Shown here: positions 35,395 through 47,427 of the stretch, in pieces
Layout of the letters: the number at the start of each line of letters is the position of its first letter
How positions within the stretch are numbered: the first letter of the stretch is position 1
Source of the DNA: Ashinkailepas kermadecensis
Lineage: Eukaryota > Arthropoda > Thecostraca > Neolepadidae
Direction: 5' to 3'
Length of the DNA: 64,000 bases
Assembly: GCA_034440615.1 (NCBI GenBank)
Contig: JAOTOM010004364.1
Coordinates: forward strand, 62,001 to 126,000
The notes under the pieces: model-generated
The model's database searches: none
Told to the model about the DNA's origin: nothing
What the model saw: only the letters and a program-made list of their open reading frames with translations
Position numbers and translations under genes: made by a program

Positions 35395-35886
35395 CTACAT
35401 GCAAAACCCACTTCCACATACCGGAAAAGTAAATTTTGTGACAAATATTGCTTCGCCCGTGCTGTTGAAGAATGAAAAAGAGGCATCGGTTTTGGGTCTA
35501 CAATTTGACGCAAGTATAGACATATTCCCCTTTGCTGACTGAATATGTGAACCGAAATTACAAATGGAACGGGAGTGACGTAGATAAAGAATGTGTGTCA
35601 TGAGCTTTAGGCTGTAAGGACCTAGCGGATCGAGAACCAAGCAGTTTGCCAAGAAGGCATAACAAAGCCCTCCACAACCTTCTTGGTGATGGCAGCATGC
35701 TGGTGGCCCAGGCTGGAAGCGGAGGGTGTCATCGTCCTGAACAAGTGCCAGTATCCTAGCAAGATGAATGAGATGCCTGACGATCCGAACACATACATCG
35801 AGAAAGAGGCAGGCTATTCCGATAAAGAAAGCAAGTAATTCAATCAAGCGGCGCGAAAAAAACATTGCTAGCACCAGCACGTGCAC
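35395..35886 (-). CDS. Unrecognised 163-codon open frame
   Basis: An uninterrupted minus-strand frame starting MHVLVLAMFFSRRLIELLAF with a hydrophobic first ~50 residues, then DDDTLRFQPGPPACCHH and a mixed remainder. It is not repeat-derived, unlike most long frames here. I recognise no domain. On the opposite strand AATAAA at 35916-35921 could be a polyadenylation signal of a plus-strand transcript. The frame may be chance or a transposon fragment; low confidence. Confidence 0.2.
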   Translation of the reverse strand: MHVLVLAMFFSRRLIELLAFFIGIACLFLDVCVRIVRHLIHLARILALVQDDDTLRFQPGPPACCHHQEGCGGLCYAFLANCLVLDPLGPYSLKLMTHILYLRHSRSICNFGSHIQSAKGNMSILASNCRPKTDASFSFFNSTGEAIFVTKFTFPVCGSGFCM

Positions 35887-35984
35887 ATTGCTGTTTGTTA
35901 TCTACTATCTATGTTAATAAAGCTCTGTCTCAAATGAGCAAAATCATAAAGCCATTTGCTGATTCAGCTGGCAGGATGGCAATC

Positions 35985-36185
35985 GCAAACCCTCCCAACA
36001 CCTGACAATCGCAACCCCTCCCAACACCCCTGACAATCGCAACCCCTCCCAACACCTGACAATCGCAACCCCTCCCAACACCTGACAATCGCAAACCCTC
36101 CCAACACCTGATAATCGTAACCCCTTCCAACACCTGACAATCATAGCCCCTTCCATCACCTGGTAATCGTAACCGCTTCCCATTC
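35985..36185. repeat. 26-bp repeat, array 1 (about 8 copies)
   Basis: Unit TGACAATCGCAACCCCTCCC then AACACC. The right copies drift towards CGTAACCCCTTCC, the form in array 2. Confidence 0.92.
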
Positions 36186-36639
36186 ATATGAACAAGTACA
36201 GCAGGCGACCTTGAGCCACTGACTGACCATGGTCACCAAGGGTTTTCTTCGACAACCTTGGTGGCCCAGTTGAGTGATGAGCATACTTTGGATGTGGAAG
36301 ATCTTCGGCAAAAAAATGACTGCTCGCAGTTTGTCATGGTAAAGTTGGTTTGATAGCGCAAGAGATGACTGACGGGAGGAGAGGATGATTCCTTATGATT
36401 TTATTTGAGCATTGTCTTCAGAGCTAGATGTCTGGTGTAGATACATTCGCATGCACTGTAAGCTTTATAAAGAGAAGCGTGTCATATCTGAGAACGTGTG
36501 CTTTATGATGCCCGCACCCCTTGCACCGTGCTTTCACAGTCATAATTGCATTGACACCTTAAAGCAAATGTCTGAATTCTTGACGTATAGTTGATCTGCT
36601 TCGCCTATCATACAAATAACGTAAAAATACTATCGTAAT
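36186..36639. other. Spacer between the two 26-bp arrays
   Basis: About 450 bases with no visible copies of the unit and no recognised gene. Confidence 0.5.
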
Positions 36640-36842
36640 CGTAACTCCTTCCAACGTCTGGTAATCGTAACAGCATCCAACACCTGGTAAACGTAACCCC
36701 TTCCAACACCTCGTAATCGTAACCCCATTCAACATCTGGTAATCGTAACCCCTCCAATACCTGATAATCGCAACCCCTTCCAACGCCTGGGAATCGTAAC
36801 CCCTTCCAACACCTGGTAATCGTAACCCCTTCCAACACCCCA
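36640..36842. repeat. 26-bp repeat, array 2 (about 8 copies)
   Basis: Unit GGTAATCGTAACCCCTTCCA then ACACCT, clearly related to array 1. Confidence 0.92.
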
Positions 36843-37415
36843 AGTGCCGACGAGCGGCCCCCAGCAGACGTGGTCACAAATGGTACATGCTGAAAGCTTC
36901 ACTTCACTTCTAAAGATTCGGTTTAGCTTCAGGTCAACAAATGCTATGTTCATCGATTCATGTAACACTTAGCTATAGCTCACTACGTGAATTAACCGAG
37001 GCACGTAATGTAGAGCATAAGCACGGAGGAGGCAAGCATGCCTCCGACCAGTTATGTAAAGGTAACCTTGTGATAACACGATCAGGTGGCCATGGCGTTC
37101 AATGCAATTGTTTTTTTATTCAGTATGATGCTGCTACTACTACTGGGGCTAAAATCCCTTCCGATATTTTTCTAAATCCAAAGCCATGAGGCTTTGGATT
37201 CAGAATAAATAAAAAGTAGGAGTATGTAACGTATTGCAGTCAACGTGAATGATAATTTCTTTGAATAAAGGTAGTGCTGAAGATAGTAATTTCACTGCAC
37301 ATTTCCGATACATACATGTAAGCTCAAGATGTTTTAGAAATCTGTCCAACTACCAGGTAATTTCCGTTGTGACGAGGTTAGTGTAAATCAATAACGAACT
37401 AAATAGAATTAGCAC
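36843..37415. other. Unassigned stretch
   Basis: GGCTTTGGATTCAGAATAAA at 37191 follows AAATCCAAAGCCATGAG, giving a short inverted repeat (AAATCCAAAGCC/GGCTTTGGATT) at about 37174-37202. Nothing else recognised. Confidence 0.4.
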
Positions 37416-37498
37416 ACCCACAAGCAAACGCACATACATGCACACGCACACTCACATGCACACACACATGCATACAGACACACACACACACACATATG

Positions 37499-37590
<92 letters not shown>
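37416..37590. repeat. (CA)-rich tract followed by (TA)n
   Basis: CA-rich imperfect repeats at 37416-37495 lead into about 45 TA dinucleotides at 37498-37588. Confidence 0.95.
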
Positions 37591-37592
<2 letters not shown>

Positions 37593-37940
37593 TATACATA
37601 CATGCCGGAAGTAATGACAGGGAAGCATTTCAGCTCGCGCCTTCATGATCCTATCTTCATTTTTATCTCCTTGTAATAATTATCCCTTTCTTCTCGGCCT
37701 CTGAGAAGCTATGACTGATCCCTCTGATGCTTGCAGAAATATTGACTTCAGACAGTCAACATTTTTTAGAGACGTGAACCATGGACAGAACCCCGTCATT
37801 CGTCACCCCCTCCTCTTTGCAAAAGTACTTGGTTCACACTTGCACACAAATAACTCACCAACAGCTTCATGTTGGACCCTTGTCTCGAACTCCGCCGCTG
37901 AGCTAAATGTCAAAGCCGCCCAGCCTGCTCCAGGTCGGCC
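37591..37940. other. Unassigned stretch
   Basis: No recognised feature. Confidence 0.4.
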
Positions 37941-39118
37941 AGTTCGTTAGTGTTCACTGCGAGCTTCTCCGGCGGTACTGTCGTCTTTTATGGGGCCCGC
38001 GGGAGTGTGGCTGGCGGCTGTTCCTGGAGCAAGGTCGGCCAGTTCGTTAGTGTTCACTGCGAGCTTCTCCGGCGGTACTGTCGTCTTTTATGGGGCCCGC
38101 GGGAGTGTGGCTGGCGGCTGTTCCTGGAGCAAGGTCAGCTGTTCGTTAGTGTTCACTGCGAGCTTCTCCGGCGGTACTGTCGTCTTTTATGGGGCCCGCG
38201 GGAGTGTGGCTGGCGGCTGTTCCTGGAGCAAGGTCAGCTGTTCGTTAGTGTTCCTGCGAGCTTCTCCGGCGGTACTGTCGTCTTTATGGGGCCCGCGGGA
38301 GTGTGGCTGGCGGCTGTTCCTGGAGCAAGGTCAGCTGTTCGTTAGTGTTCACTGCGAGCTTCTCCGGCGGTACTGTCGTTTTTATGGGGCCCGCGGGAGT
38401 GTGGCTGGCGGCTGTTCCTGGGCAAGGTCAGCTCTTCGTTAGTGTTCACTGCGAGCTTCTCCGGCGGTACTGTCGTCTTTATGGGGCCCGCGGGAGTGTG
38501 GCTGGCGGCTGTTCCTGGAGCAAGGTCGCTGTTCGTTAGTGTTCACTGCGAGCTTCTCCGGCGGTACTGTCGTCTTTTATGGGGCCCGCGGGAGTGTGGC
38601 TGGCGGCTGTTCCTGGAGCAAGGTCAGCTGTTCGTTAGTGTTCACTGCGAGCTTCTCCGGCGGTAATGTCGTTTTATGGGGCCCGCGGGAGTGTGGCTGG
38701 CGGCTGTTCCTGGGCAAGGTCAGCTGTTCGTTAGTGTTCACTGCGAGCTTCTCCGGCGGTACTGTCGTTTTATGGGGCCCGCGGGAGTGTGGCTGGCGGC
38801 TGTTCCTGGAGCAAGGTCGCTGTTCGTTAGTGTTCACTGCGAGCTTCTCCGGCGGTATGTCGTCTTTTATGGGGCCCGCGGGAGTGTGGCTGGCGGCTGT
38901 TCCTGGAGCAAGGTCAGCTGTTCGTTAGTGTTCACTGCGAGCTTCTCCGGCGGTACTGTCGTCTTTTATGGGGCCCGCGGGAGTGTGGCTGGCGGCTGTT
39001 CCTGGAGCAAGGTCAGCTGTTCGTTAGTGTTCACTGCGAGCTTCTCCGGCGGTACTGTCGTCTTTTATGGGGCCCGCGGGAGTGTGGCTGGCGGCTGTTC
39101 CTGGAGCAAGGTCAGCTG
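37941..39118. repeat. 96-100 bp minisatellite, 12 copies
   Basis: Twelve near-identical copies, each opening TGTTCACTGCGAGCTTCTCC and containing GGGGCCCGCGGGAGTGTGGC and GGCTGTTCCTGGAGCAAGGT. Starts are at about 37951, 38051, 38150, 38249, 38347, 38443, 38540, 38639, 38736, 38832, 38930 and 39029. Copy lengths differ only by small deletions (CTTTTAT/CTTTAT/TTTTAT, GGAGCAAGG/GGGCAAGG, one loss of TCA). Because 99 is divisible by three, frames run between copies until an indel. Confidence 0.97.
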
Positions 39119-39510
39119 CGAGCCGGGGCCGTCGGTCGTCTTGCGAGGCAGTGCTGGAGACGGCCGTCGACGCCGTGTAGACAACGGTCGCCACGCTCCG
39201 ACCGCCATCTATGAGCGACCACCGCACTCACGGCCATCTGAAGTACCAACTGCAGCGCCGGTTACGCTGCCAGCGGGACAAGCAATCCACAGCTCCGGTG
39301 TCCTGATGGTCAACTTTTCGCACGACACCGCACCGGCAGAAATATCGTATTTGAAAGAAAGTAGTAAAGCGATTCCACAGGATAAACACTGTAGAAGGAG
39401 CAGGGCTTCATCTAGTAGGATGTGACTGTAGGCCACTACACTTGACTTCAATTGGGCCAAATACCAGCCCTTTGAGGCCATTCCCCAGTATTGTTGAATG
39501 ACAGACAGTT
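39119..39510. other. Unassigned stretch
   Basis: Begins with part of a repeat unit and continues without recognisable features. Confidence 0.4.
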
Positions 39511-39633
39511 CGAAAGTAATGTAGGATGGCCTGTAGCGGTGTTAGCTTTTGTAGCATTAAGATGTAATAAATACATGTTTTCACCTTCATGCTAAAAAAT
39601 AATATCGCCACAGGCCATCCTACATTACTTTCG
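39511..39633. repeat. Inverted repeat with 24-bp perfect arms
   Basis: 39511-39534 (CGAAAGTAATGTAGGATGGC then CTGT) is the exact reverse complement of 39610-39633. Pairing continues inwards for about ten more bases with three mismatches. The loop is about 55-75 bases. Confidence 0.93.
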
Positions 39634-40370
39634 TCCCCCCAGTAGTTTTTAAGCAATGGGAAGTGCGACTCGACTAGGGAGGCTGCGGTCATGAGAGAGA
39701 GGGGCGTTGAAATGTTATAGGAGGCTCTGGACATGAGACATCAGTGACAAAAGGTCACTTGGAGAAGACCATGCTTGGCAAACACTGCAAGACAACGGAA
39801 AGGCAGTAATAACCGCCTTCGTTAAAATCAACCAATTCTGCCCCACTGACGTATAAGTGATAAATTCGTCAACGATGCGCATTTGGTCTCCATTTCGCAA
39901 ATGCTATCATGTATTTGAGAGACGTGGTCGACATGTCCTGTTTGGTCATGGTCATGGAATCCTATTTATAGAACCAGTGGAAACAAACACAACACTGAGA
40001 TGAAGGAAAGGACATCTGAACTTTTGGTACAGAGGTGAAGGTAATCGACGAAGCTTGGTGATAAAATAGTACAACACGCCTGGCAGTACTTTTGCTAGAA
40101 ACCTATTGCGACCGACCAGAAACTCATCCAGGATTTTATTACGGGGCCGGACCAGTGACGCGGCAAAAATGTTGCCAAGTAAGTGCTCCGACTATACAAC
40201 AACCATTCTAAACCGAAAAACGCCTCGAATTTCGAACAGTTTGTTTTGGCGATCGAGGAATATTAAACTTTTTGGTCTTGCACGCTTAAAAAGATGTTTT
40301 TTTCTTCGCTAAGAGGGCCCGGACCACCAGGCAACCCTTGACTTTTGTGGCACATTAATCTGGCAGTGAA
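39634..40370. other. Unassigned stretch
   Basis: No recognised feature. Confidence 0.4.
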
Positions 40371-40427
40371 GTGATAATTACGATTGATTGCCCACAACAC
40401 AAATTTGGTGGTTTCTTTTGCAACGAA
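40371..40427. repeat. Flanking direct repeat, left copy
   Basis: GTGATAATTACGATTGATTG to GCAACGAA, matching 41755-41807 (GTGATAATCACGATTAGATT to GCAACGAA) with a few substitutions and indels. The two copies bracket the element at 40455-41749. Confidence 0.85.
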
Positions 40428-40454
40428 TCACATTAATGAATCTAGTGGTATGTG

Positions 40455-41749
40455 CAGTGAAGTAGCCAGGGACTGAGGGGCAGCTGCCCACCTCCGGAGG
40501 GTTCAAGGGACCATGCAGGCGACCGCTTGAAGGGCCACAAGGGCCCCGGAAGGCGTCGGTGCAGTGCGAGCCCCCTGGGCCCCCGTGAAGGGCTCCTGGG
40601 CCGAAGAAAGAGACCCTGGGCTAACGAAAAGGGTCTCAGGCCTAACGAGAGGCCCCCGAGTCAACGGAGAGTACCATCGGGAAGATGTTGAGAGATCCTG
40701 GGCTGGGCCAACGTGAAGGGTTTTTAGATCAACGGAGGGGGCCCAGATCGTTGAAAGGGCCTCGGGCTGACGAAGAGAGCCCTGAGCCACTATGAAGAAC
40801 CAGTGGGTTAACGATGGGGTCCAAGCCGAAGAAAGGGCACCTGACCTGATGGATGGTCCACATTTTAGGAAGGGGTACTCCGGCCTTCCTCGGTCGGCAA
40901 AGAGGGCCCCTGAGACGACGAACAGGGTCCCTAGTTACCGGAGAGCTTCTGGCCATCAGGAAAGGTTCCTGGGCCGACGGATTGGGTCCGAGCCGCACAA
41001 GAACCCCTGGCCTGATGAAGGGGTTCAAGCTGGCTTGAGGGTCTCCAGCCTCCGGCCCGATAGAGGAGGCCCTAGGTCGCTAAGGAGGGCCCCTGCGCTG
41101 ACGGAGAGGACCCCTAGCCGTTAGAGGACCTCAAACCGTCGGAGAGGGCCACAAATCGGTATGAAGGGCCCCTGGGCATACGGAGGGGGCCGAAAACACA
41201 CAGGAGCCCCTTGCGTAATAGAGGAAGCCCAAGCTGTTGAATGAGGTGCCTCCGGCCGGGCGGAGAGTGTTCTGAGCTTTGACAGAGGGACCCTGAGCTG
41301 ACGAAGGGGCCCCCAGCCCGGATGTGCAAGACCACTGAGTCGGCTTTGGCTCACGCTAGTGGATAGGGGTACAGAGTTGACAGCAGGCCTCATGAAAAGG
41401 CCCCTGAACTACGGAGATGGTCCAGGCCGAAGCGAAAGGGTTTCCGATACTACGAAGAGGACCTGAAAGCCCACGGAATGGCCCAGGGCCGCTAAAAAGC
41501 ACTGAGGTATTCAAGGTATGAAGGGGCATCCGCCCCCTGGCAACTCCGATGGGACCTCAAGGCATAGGGGCATGAATTTAACCGAGGAAAAATTAAAACG
41601 CATGTAACAGATTGTGTGGAAAGGGCCCTCGAGACCTGAAGACCGTGATGGCTGGCAATGGCCGTGAAGACCCTGAGGACCCTGAGGGCCCGCCCAAGAG
41701 CCGGAATGCCCCCCCCCCCCTCTTGGACCAAATCCTGGCTAAGCCACTA
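40455..41749. mobile_element. 1.3-kb G-tract-ended element filled with degenerate repeats
   Basis: The left end is CAGTGAAGTAGCCAGGGACT. The right end, read on the other strand, is TAGTGGCTTAGCCAGGATTT, followed by a run of G. The bases outside (GGTATGTG at 40447-40454, GTGATGTG at 41750-41757) agree at six of eight positions and may be an eroded 8-bp duplication. The interior is a chain of about 30 diverged units with cores such as GGGCCCCTGAGCTGACGAAG. No coding sequence. Confidence 0.65.
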
Positions 41750-41754
41750 GTGAT

Positions 41755-41807
41755 GTGATAATCACGATTAGATTGCACACTGAACAAATTCGGTATCTTG
41801 CAACGAA
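41755..41807. repeat. Flanking direct repeat, right copy
   Basis: See the left copy at 40371-40427. It begins inside the presumed 8-bp duplication. Confidence 0.85.
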
Positions 41808-42405
41808 GAAACTTGAGTATGCTCCCCTGGATACCGGAATGGTTTCGTATCAGTGCTTACACATTCATTGGGCATAATGGTTTATGGGTGCGACATAACC
41901 AGAAGCAGTTGATGCGCCCCCATGTCCAAATAGTCAATCAATGAATCAATATATCTAATAGTTTATTGTTTAGTCCGTCATGATTGGTGTAGTGCCGAGG
42001 TAACTAGTGGGCAATCGTGTGACTAAAAGTGCCGACTTCTGCCGCAAGAGCGCAGGTCTAATGCATGTGCAGTAGCGTGAATCGTCAATCACATAATGTT
42101 TGGCATGAGCGAAATCATAGCGGAGCATGCTGGAAAAATACGCAAAGCAACCATCAAACGCAAATTAAATCATGACTGTTTGATGCCCCAGGCCAATTCA
42201 TGAGCTTCGAATTGGAGGTGCTGCCATCTATTGATACAATTTGAAACTTGTTGACTAAATCTAAAGCCATGCGTAATTATAATTACACATTCTATATGAT
42301 TGTTTTGATCTCAACAACTCAATTTGCGTCTATTGGTGCTCATTCGAGCCCAATGGGATGGTTAGTCCAATAGATTTAGCCGATGCTAGTATAGATTATC
42401 TGACA
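41808..42405. other. Unassigned AT-rich stretch
   Basis: No recognised feature. Confidence 0.4.
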
Positions 42406-42413
42406 CCTGCAGT
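42406..42413. repeat. 8-bp target-site duplication CCTGCAGT (left)
   Basis: Identical to 47428-47435, directly outside the two ends of the 5-kb element. Confidence 0.9.
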
Positions 42414-43448
42414 CAGTGGCGTCGCCACGAAATTCTTCCAGGGGGGGCAATATTGATAGGGGGCTTCCTGCTCCCGAAAGGAGGCCTCCACTGTGTTAGG
42501 GCCTCCTATTGATTTTGTAGGCTCTTAGTATGGTTCCAGAATGGGGAACATGGCTTCATATTGATGTCTTGTTTGTTCTTGGCATGGTGCATCATTTACG
42601 CAAAGCGCAATACCAAGAATCTTTTTTTTTCGCTGAGAACTGAGTCATACCAGGGTATAAATAAGCAAACGTGCATAATACGTCAGTGCCAAAACAAACC
42701 AATATCTTTATGCTTTATCGACGAGAAGAATCTTCCCGCTGGACTCTAGATTACAGCGGGCTGGTGGGGCTGGTGCTGATCATATCTTAAAGATATCTCC
42801 CATTGATCAACCCATTTCTATCTCCACCAGGTTTAACTGAATATCGCTAGGTTCATCACTACTGTCAGTCATTTCCACCAGCTTGATCTCATAAACAAGC
42901 TTAAACGATAATTTATCAGTCCTAGGACGACAATTTCGCGAAGGTGACAACGAGAAGTGCATTGAATTGGTTTTCTGATCATCTTAGGAATTTATTTAAT
43001 TTTATAACATTTGGTGCTGGCTGCAAGGCACTTGGCACAGAAGCTAAAGTCATAAATCCTCCGAATAAATTCACGGCAAGAACAAGTATTGAACAACAAT
43101 GCATCAATGGCAATGCAACAATGTAACAATGACAATGCAACAATGTAACAATGACAATGCACAAATAATGCAAGACCTTCAAATTCCACGCAGTCACGCC
43201 CATGGTTTTCACTGTGCTGTACCGTTTTGTAAATTATGTCGTTGAGAAGGCATTGAAGCTGGGAATCTCTAATCATACAGGCTGTAATCGCAGAAGACAA
43301 TTTTGTAGGAAGAAAATACATTTAAAAACTTCATTTCTCTCATTTAATATCTGGCATCGGTGTTGTTTTGTATGCCTGTGAGGGGGAATTTGCCCCTCAA
43401 TGTTGGCTTTGCTCCATGCGCGTATGTTTCTGAAAATTATTGGGGGAT

Positions 43449-45352
43449 CAGTGACGTACCTATATTTGCGTCAAGGGCAGGGGGGCAAACGTATTTGGAG
43501 GGGTCCACCTACTCAATAAAAAGTCTTCCGATTTCGACCACTATTTTGTCAAAGGGGACCTTTTTATGTAAAATAATTAGTGACCAACTAAATTATCCGG
43601 TCGAGGGGCCTAATCTACCACTATCGTTTCTGATTCGTCGGATTTCAACCCTGGCTCCCCCACCCTGTTCGAATGTATTATTTTGGTATCCCTTGATAAG
43701 TCACCTTGCACTGCTGAAATTAAACCTACACAGATCACTTTAAAATGTAAAATTTACCAATTTCAGACATTCCAGTTCATAGTGCCCGGTCGCCACGACA
43801 CCAGCGTTAGTGCATGTGCACACCCATCTTGCGCATTCGGCGCATTCGCCACACTTCGTGCGATGCTACGGATTCTGCTGGGCCTCCTACACTTTGCTAA
43901 TTGCTGCCACATGATAGACTTGCGCCTTATCTGACGTGATGAAATGCTTTGTATGGGCGTTCGCTGCGAAAATTCGATTACTTAAATTCGATCACTAGTT
44001 CCCTACTTCCCATATTTTATGATGAAGAAATGCGGATACCCGCTGAGCTTTGATGCACCTCATATTTTTGATTAAACATGCTTCCAGGTTGGCTACCGAA
44101 CCGAGGCCCTGCCTGAGTGCACTTCTTTGAACCCGTTTCGTATTTCTTCGTCTATGGATGTGTCTTCGGGCTCCAATCAATTTTTGTTCGAGGCCCAACG
44201 CATTTTCGAAACCCCTGCTCGTTTTAGGGTTTGTTGCTTCTTTGTGCACCGATGATTTTTCTTAGTTATCGGAGCGCTTTCAATGATCTCAATGTATTTA
44301 TTTAGTGCCCGGTATTTTTGTTCGTTCTGGGACCATGTTGCTTATTGCGACCCCAGCCTCTTTTCAGGCCCTTGTGCGGTCGCATGTCCCCTGTGTGCCT
44401 TGAGAGCTTCTGGTGTTTTTGTTTTTGTTTTTTTAGAGTTCCCGCTATATTTATTTAGGGCTGCAACGCATGTTTTAGGGCCCTGTCGCTTTTTGCGAGA
44501 CTGCGCTTTGGAGGGCCAGTTACATTTTCGGTCCCCGTTGTGCTCTTAGGGTCGCACTGTGTTTATTTGGGGCTTCTGGCGCACATTTGTGGGGCCCAGT
44601 ACGATTTTGGGTCTTCGGTGCGGTATTTCTGGGTCTTAGCGCATCTTATCGCGCCCAGGCGCGTGGTTCCGGGGACCCAACGCCAGTTATCTGGGCTCAA
44701 CGCGATTTTTGTGGACCTCTTCTGAATTTTCTTTAAATTCCGAATCTCGGCCTGATTTTTCGAGTTCCTGGCGCCATGTTTTTCCATCTTACCAAGATTT
44801 TCTTCGAGCTCCGGTATGTTTTTCGATGCCGTACGCGATTTGTCAAGGCATCTGATTATATGTTCGGTGCTCCAGAACCATTTTCCTGACCCGGACTTTT
44901 TTTGGAATCCCTCCTTATTTTGGAGGGCTCCGGCTTTCTTTTTCGGATACCGATGCGACTTTGGGGGTCACACGGTGCTTATGTGGAGCCCTAGACGCCA
45001 ATTGTTGGCAGCCCCGACGTGAATGTTTTATGCCCAGACCAAATTTGTGGTACTACCGATGGGAATTGTGGGTCCTAGCGCGATATTTGGTGGGACCGGT
45101 TCGAGCTTGCGGGGCGCGTTGTACTTAGCTGTGGCCCCAACGCGATCTTGGCGGTTCCTGTTGCAGATTTTCGGGCCTGGCGGAGAGAGTTTTCTGGGGC
45201 CCGCCGTATTTACTTGGAGCCCCTACGCGAATTCTCGTGGACCGACGAGAATTTGTGTGGCCTCAGCGCGACTTTTGAAAGCCTCGGCTCGATTCTTGGG
45301 AGCATATCCCTCTTAGGAGGGAGGGGGCATTTGCCCCTTTGATATGCCACTG
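43449..45352. mobile_element. Nested element (about 1.9 kb) within the 5-kb element
   Basis: The left end is CAGTGACGTACCTATATTTG with a G run and GGCAAACG. The right end, read on the other strand, is CAGTGGCATATCAAAGGGGC with AAATGCCCCC. The interior is degenerate repeats of about 35-40 bases (44000-45300). No matching 8-bp duplications flank it (TGGGGGAT versus CGGCCACC), so it could be a decayed insertion or an internal duplication of ends. Confidence 0.5.
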
Positions 45353-45542
45353 CGGCCACCGAAGGAGTTTTTTTTTCAGCCGATGGCACCTTTCGGAGTA
45401 TAAAAGCCCTCCGGGTAATTTTTGCCAGAACTGTTCTTAATTTTCCGGTGCTGGGGTCCATTCGATCGAATCTCGGTGTGAACTTTTGGACATCGAGTTC
45501 TATTTTTTTAAAGGTCTTGATGTGATATATTTGATGTGATAG

Positions 45543-47210
45543 CCTCCTTGACAATCATGTAGGCCTCCTTTGCAATCCAGGGGGCCTCCTTGATAATCCT
45601 GTGGGCCTCCTTTGTAATCCTGTGGGCCTCCTTTGCAATCCTGGGGGCCTCCTTTGCAATCATGGGGGTCTCCTTTGTAATCACGGGAGCCTCCTTTGCA
45701 ATCCTGGGGGCTTCCTTTGCAATCCTGGAGGCCTCCTTTGCGATCCTGGGGGCCTCCTTTGCAATCATGGGGGCCTCCTTTGTAATCACGGGAGCCTCCT
45801 TTGCAACTCTGGGGGCCTCCTTTGCAATCCTGGAGGCCTCCTTTGCAATCCTGGGGGCCTCCTTTGCAATCATGAGGGCCTCCTTTGCAATCCTGGGGGC
45901 CTCTTTGCAATCCTGGTGGCCTCCTTTGCAATCCTGTGGGCCTCCTTTGCAATCCTGGGGGCGTCCTTTGCAACACTGGCGGCCTCCTTTGCAATACTGG
46001 GAGCCTATATTGCAATCATGGGGGCCTCCTTTGTAATCACAGGGCCTCCTTTGCAATCATGTGGGCCTCCTTTGCAATCCTGGAGGCCTCTTTGCAATCC
46101 TGGTGGCCTCCTTTGCAATCCTGGGGGCCTCCTTTGCAATCCTGGGGGCGTCCTTTGCAATCCTGGCGGCCTCCTTTGCAATACTGGGGGCCTCCATTGC
46201 AATCATGGGGGCCTCCTTTGTAATCACAGGGGCCTCCTTTGCAATCCTGTGGGCCTCCTTTGCAATCCTGGAGGCCTCCTTTGCAATCCTGTGGGCCTCC
46301 TTTACAATCCTGAGGGCCTCCTTTGCAATTGGGGGCCTCCTTTACAATCCTGGGGGCCTCCTTTGCAATCCTGAGGGCCTCTTTCGCTAGCCTGGAGGCA
46401 TCCTTCGCAATCCTGGGAGTCTCCTTTGCAATCCTGAGGCCTCCTTTGCAATCATGGGGGCCTCCTTTGCAATCCTGGAGTCCTTTGCAATCATGGGGCC
46501 TCCTTTGCAATCCTGGGGGCCTCCTTTGTAATCATGTGGGCCTTTGCAATCCTGAGGGCCTCCTTTGTAATCCTGGGGGCCTCCTTCGCAATCCTGGGGG
46601 CCTCCTTTGCTATCCTGGGGGCCTCCTTTGTAATCCTGTGGGCCTCCTTTGCAATCCTGGGGGCCTCCATCGCAATCCTGGGGGCCTCCTTTGCAATCAT
46701 GGGGCCTCCTTTGCAATCCTGGGGGCCTCCTTCGCTAGCCTGGAGGCATCCTTCGCAATCCTGGGGTCTACTTTGCAATCATGGGGCCTCCTTTGCAATC
46801 ATGGGGGCCTCCTTTGCAATCCTGAGGGCCTCCTTTGCAATCCTGGAGACCTTTGCAATCCTGGGGGCCTCCTTTGCAATCATGGGGGCCTCCTTTCTAA
46901 TCCTGGATGCCTCCTTTGCAATCCTGGGGGCTCCTTTGCAATCCTGGGCCTCCTTCGCAATCCTGGGGGCCTCCTTTGCAATCCTGGGGGCCTCCTTTGC
47001 AATCCTGGGGCCTCCTTTGCAATCATGGGGGCCTCCTTCGTAATCACGGGGGCTTCCTTTTCAATCCTGGGGGGCCTCCTTTGCAATCCTGGAGGCCTCC
47101 TTTGCAATCATGGGGTCTCCCTTACAGTTCTGGGGGCCTCCTTTGTAATCACGGGGGCCTCCTTTGCAATCCTGGGGGCCTCCTTTGCATTCCTGGGGGC
47201 CTCCGTGCCA
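45543..47210. repeat. 21-bp minisatellite, about 79 copies
   Basis: Unit CTCCTTTGCAATCCTGGGGGC. Variants are CAATCATGG, TAATCACGG and GGAGGC, with several single-base deletions that shift the frame. Copies become irregular at the right edge (47200-47360: CCTCCTCTCACGTCTTGG). The long frames (up to 438 codons) with LLCNPGG or AKEAPRI repeats are artefacts of a period divisible by three. Confidence 0.97.
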
Positions 47211-47427
47211 ATTATTGGCGCTCTCTTGATTTCTGGGGCCTGCTATCTTCTCCTAGGTGACTCCTTCTTCGAATTAGGGGCCTCCTCTCACGTCTTGGAG
47301 GCCTCCTCTCATGTCTCGTCGGCCTCCCTGCTCACTTTTTTTCCTGTGCATTTCCGGATAGGGGCCTCCTCAAATTTCAGGGGGGGGCGACTTCCCCCCC
47401 TGTCCCCCCCCGGTGGCGACGCCCTTG

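Larger units (their letters stand above)
42414..47427. mobile_element. 5,014-bp non-autonomous hAT-like element made largely of tandem repeats
   Basis: The left end is CAGTGGCGTCGCCACGAAAT followed by a run of G. The right end, read on the other strand, is CAAGGGCGTCGCCACCGGGG. Perfect 8-bp duplications (CCTGCAGT) flank it. The ends and duplication length fit the hAT superfamily (P elements also make 8-bp duplications, so this is not final). Inside, from left: AT-rich sequence to about 43440; a second pair of ends of the same style at 43449 and 45352; a chain of degenerate TTTGGGGCCC-AACGCGAT units (about 43985-45310); and a homogeneous 21-bp array (45543-47210). No transposase fragment was found. 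Confidence 0.85.

Noticed and set aside
43449..45352. Nested insertion as a proven separate transposition
   Set aside because: End motifs pair but flanks do not show a duplication, so it is listed with low confidence only.
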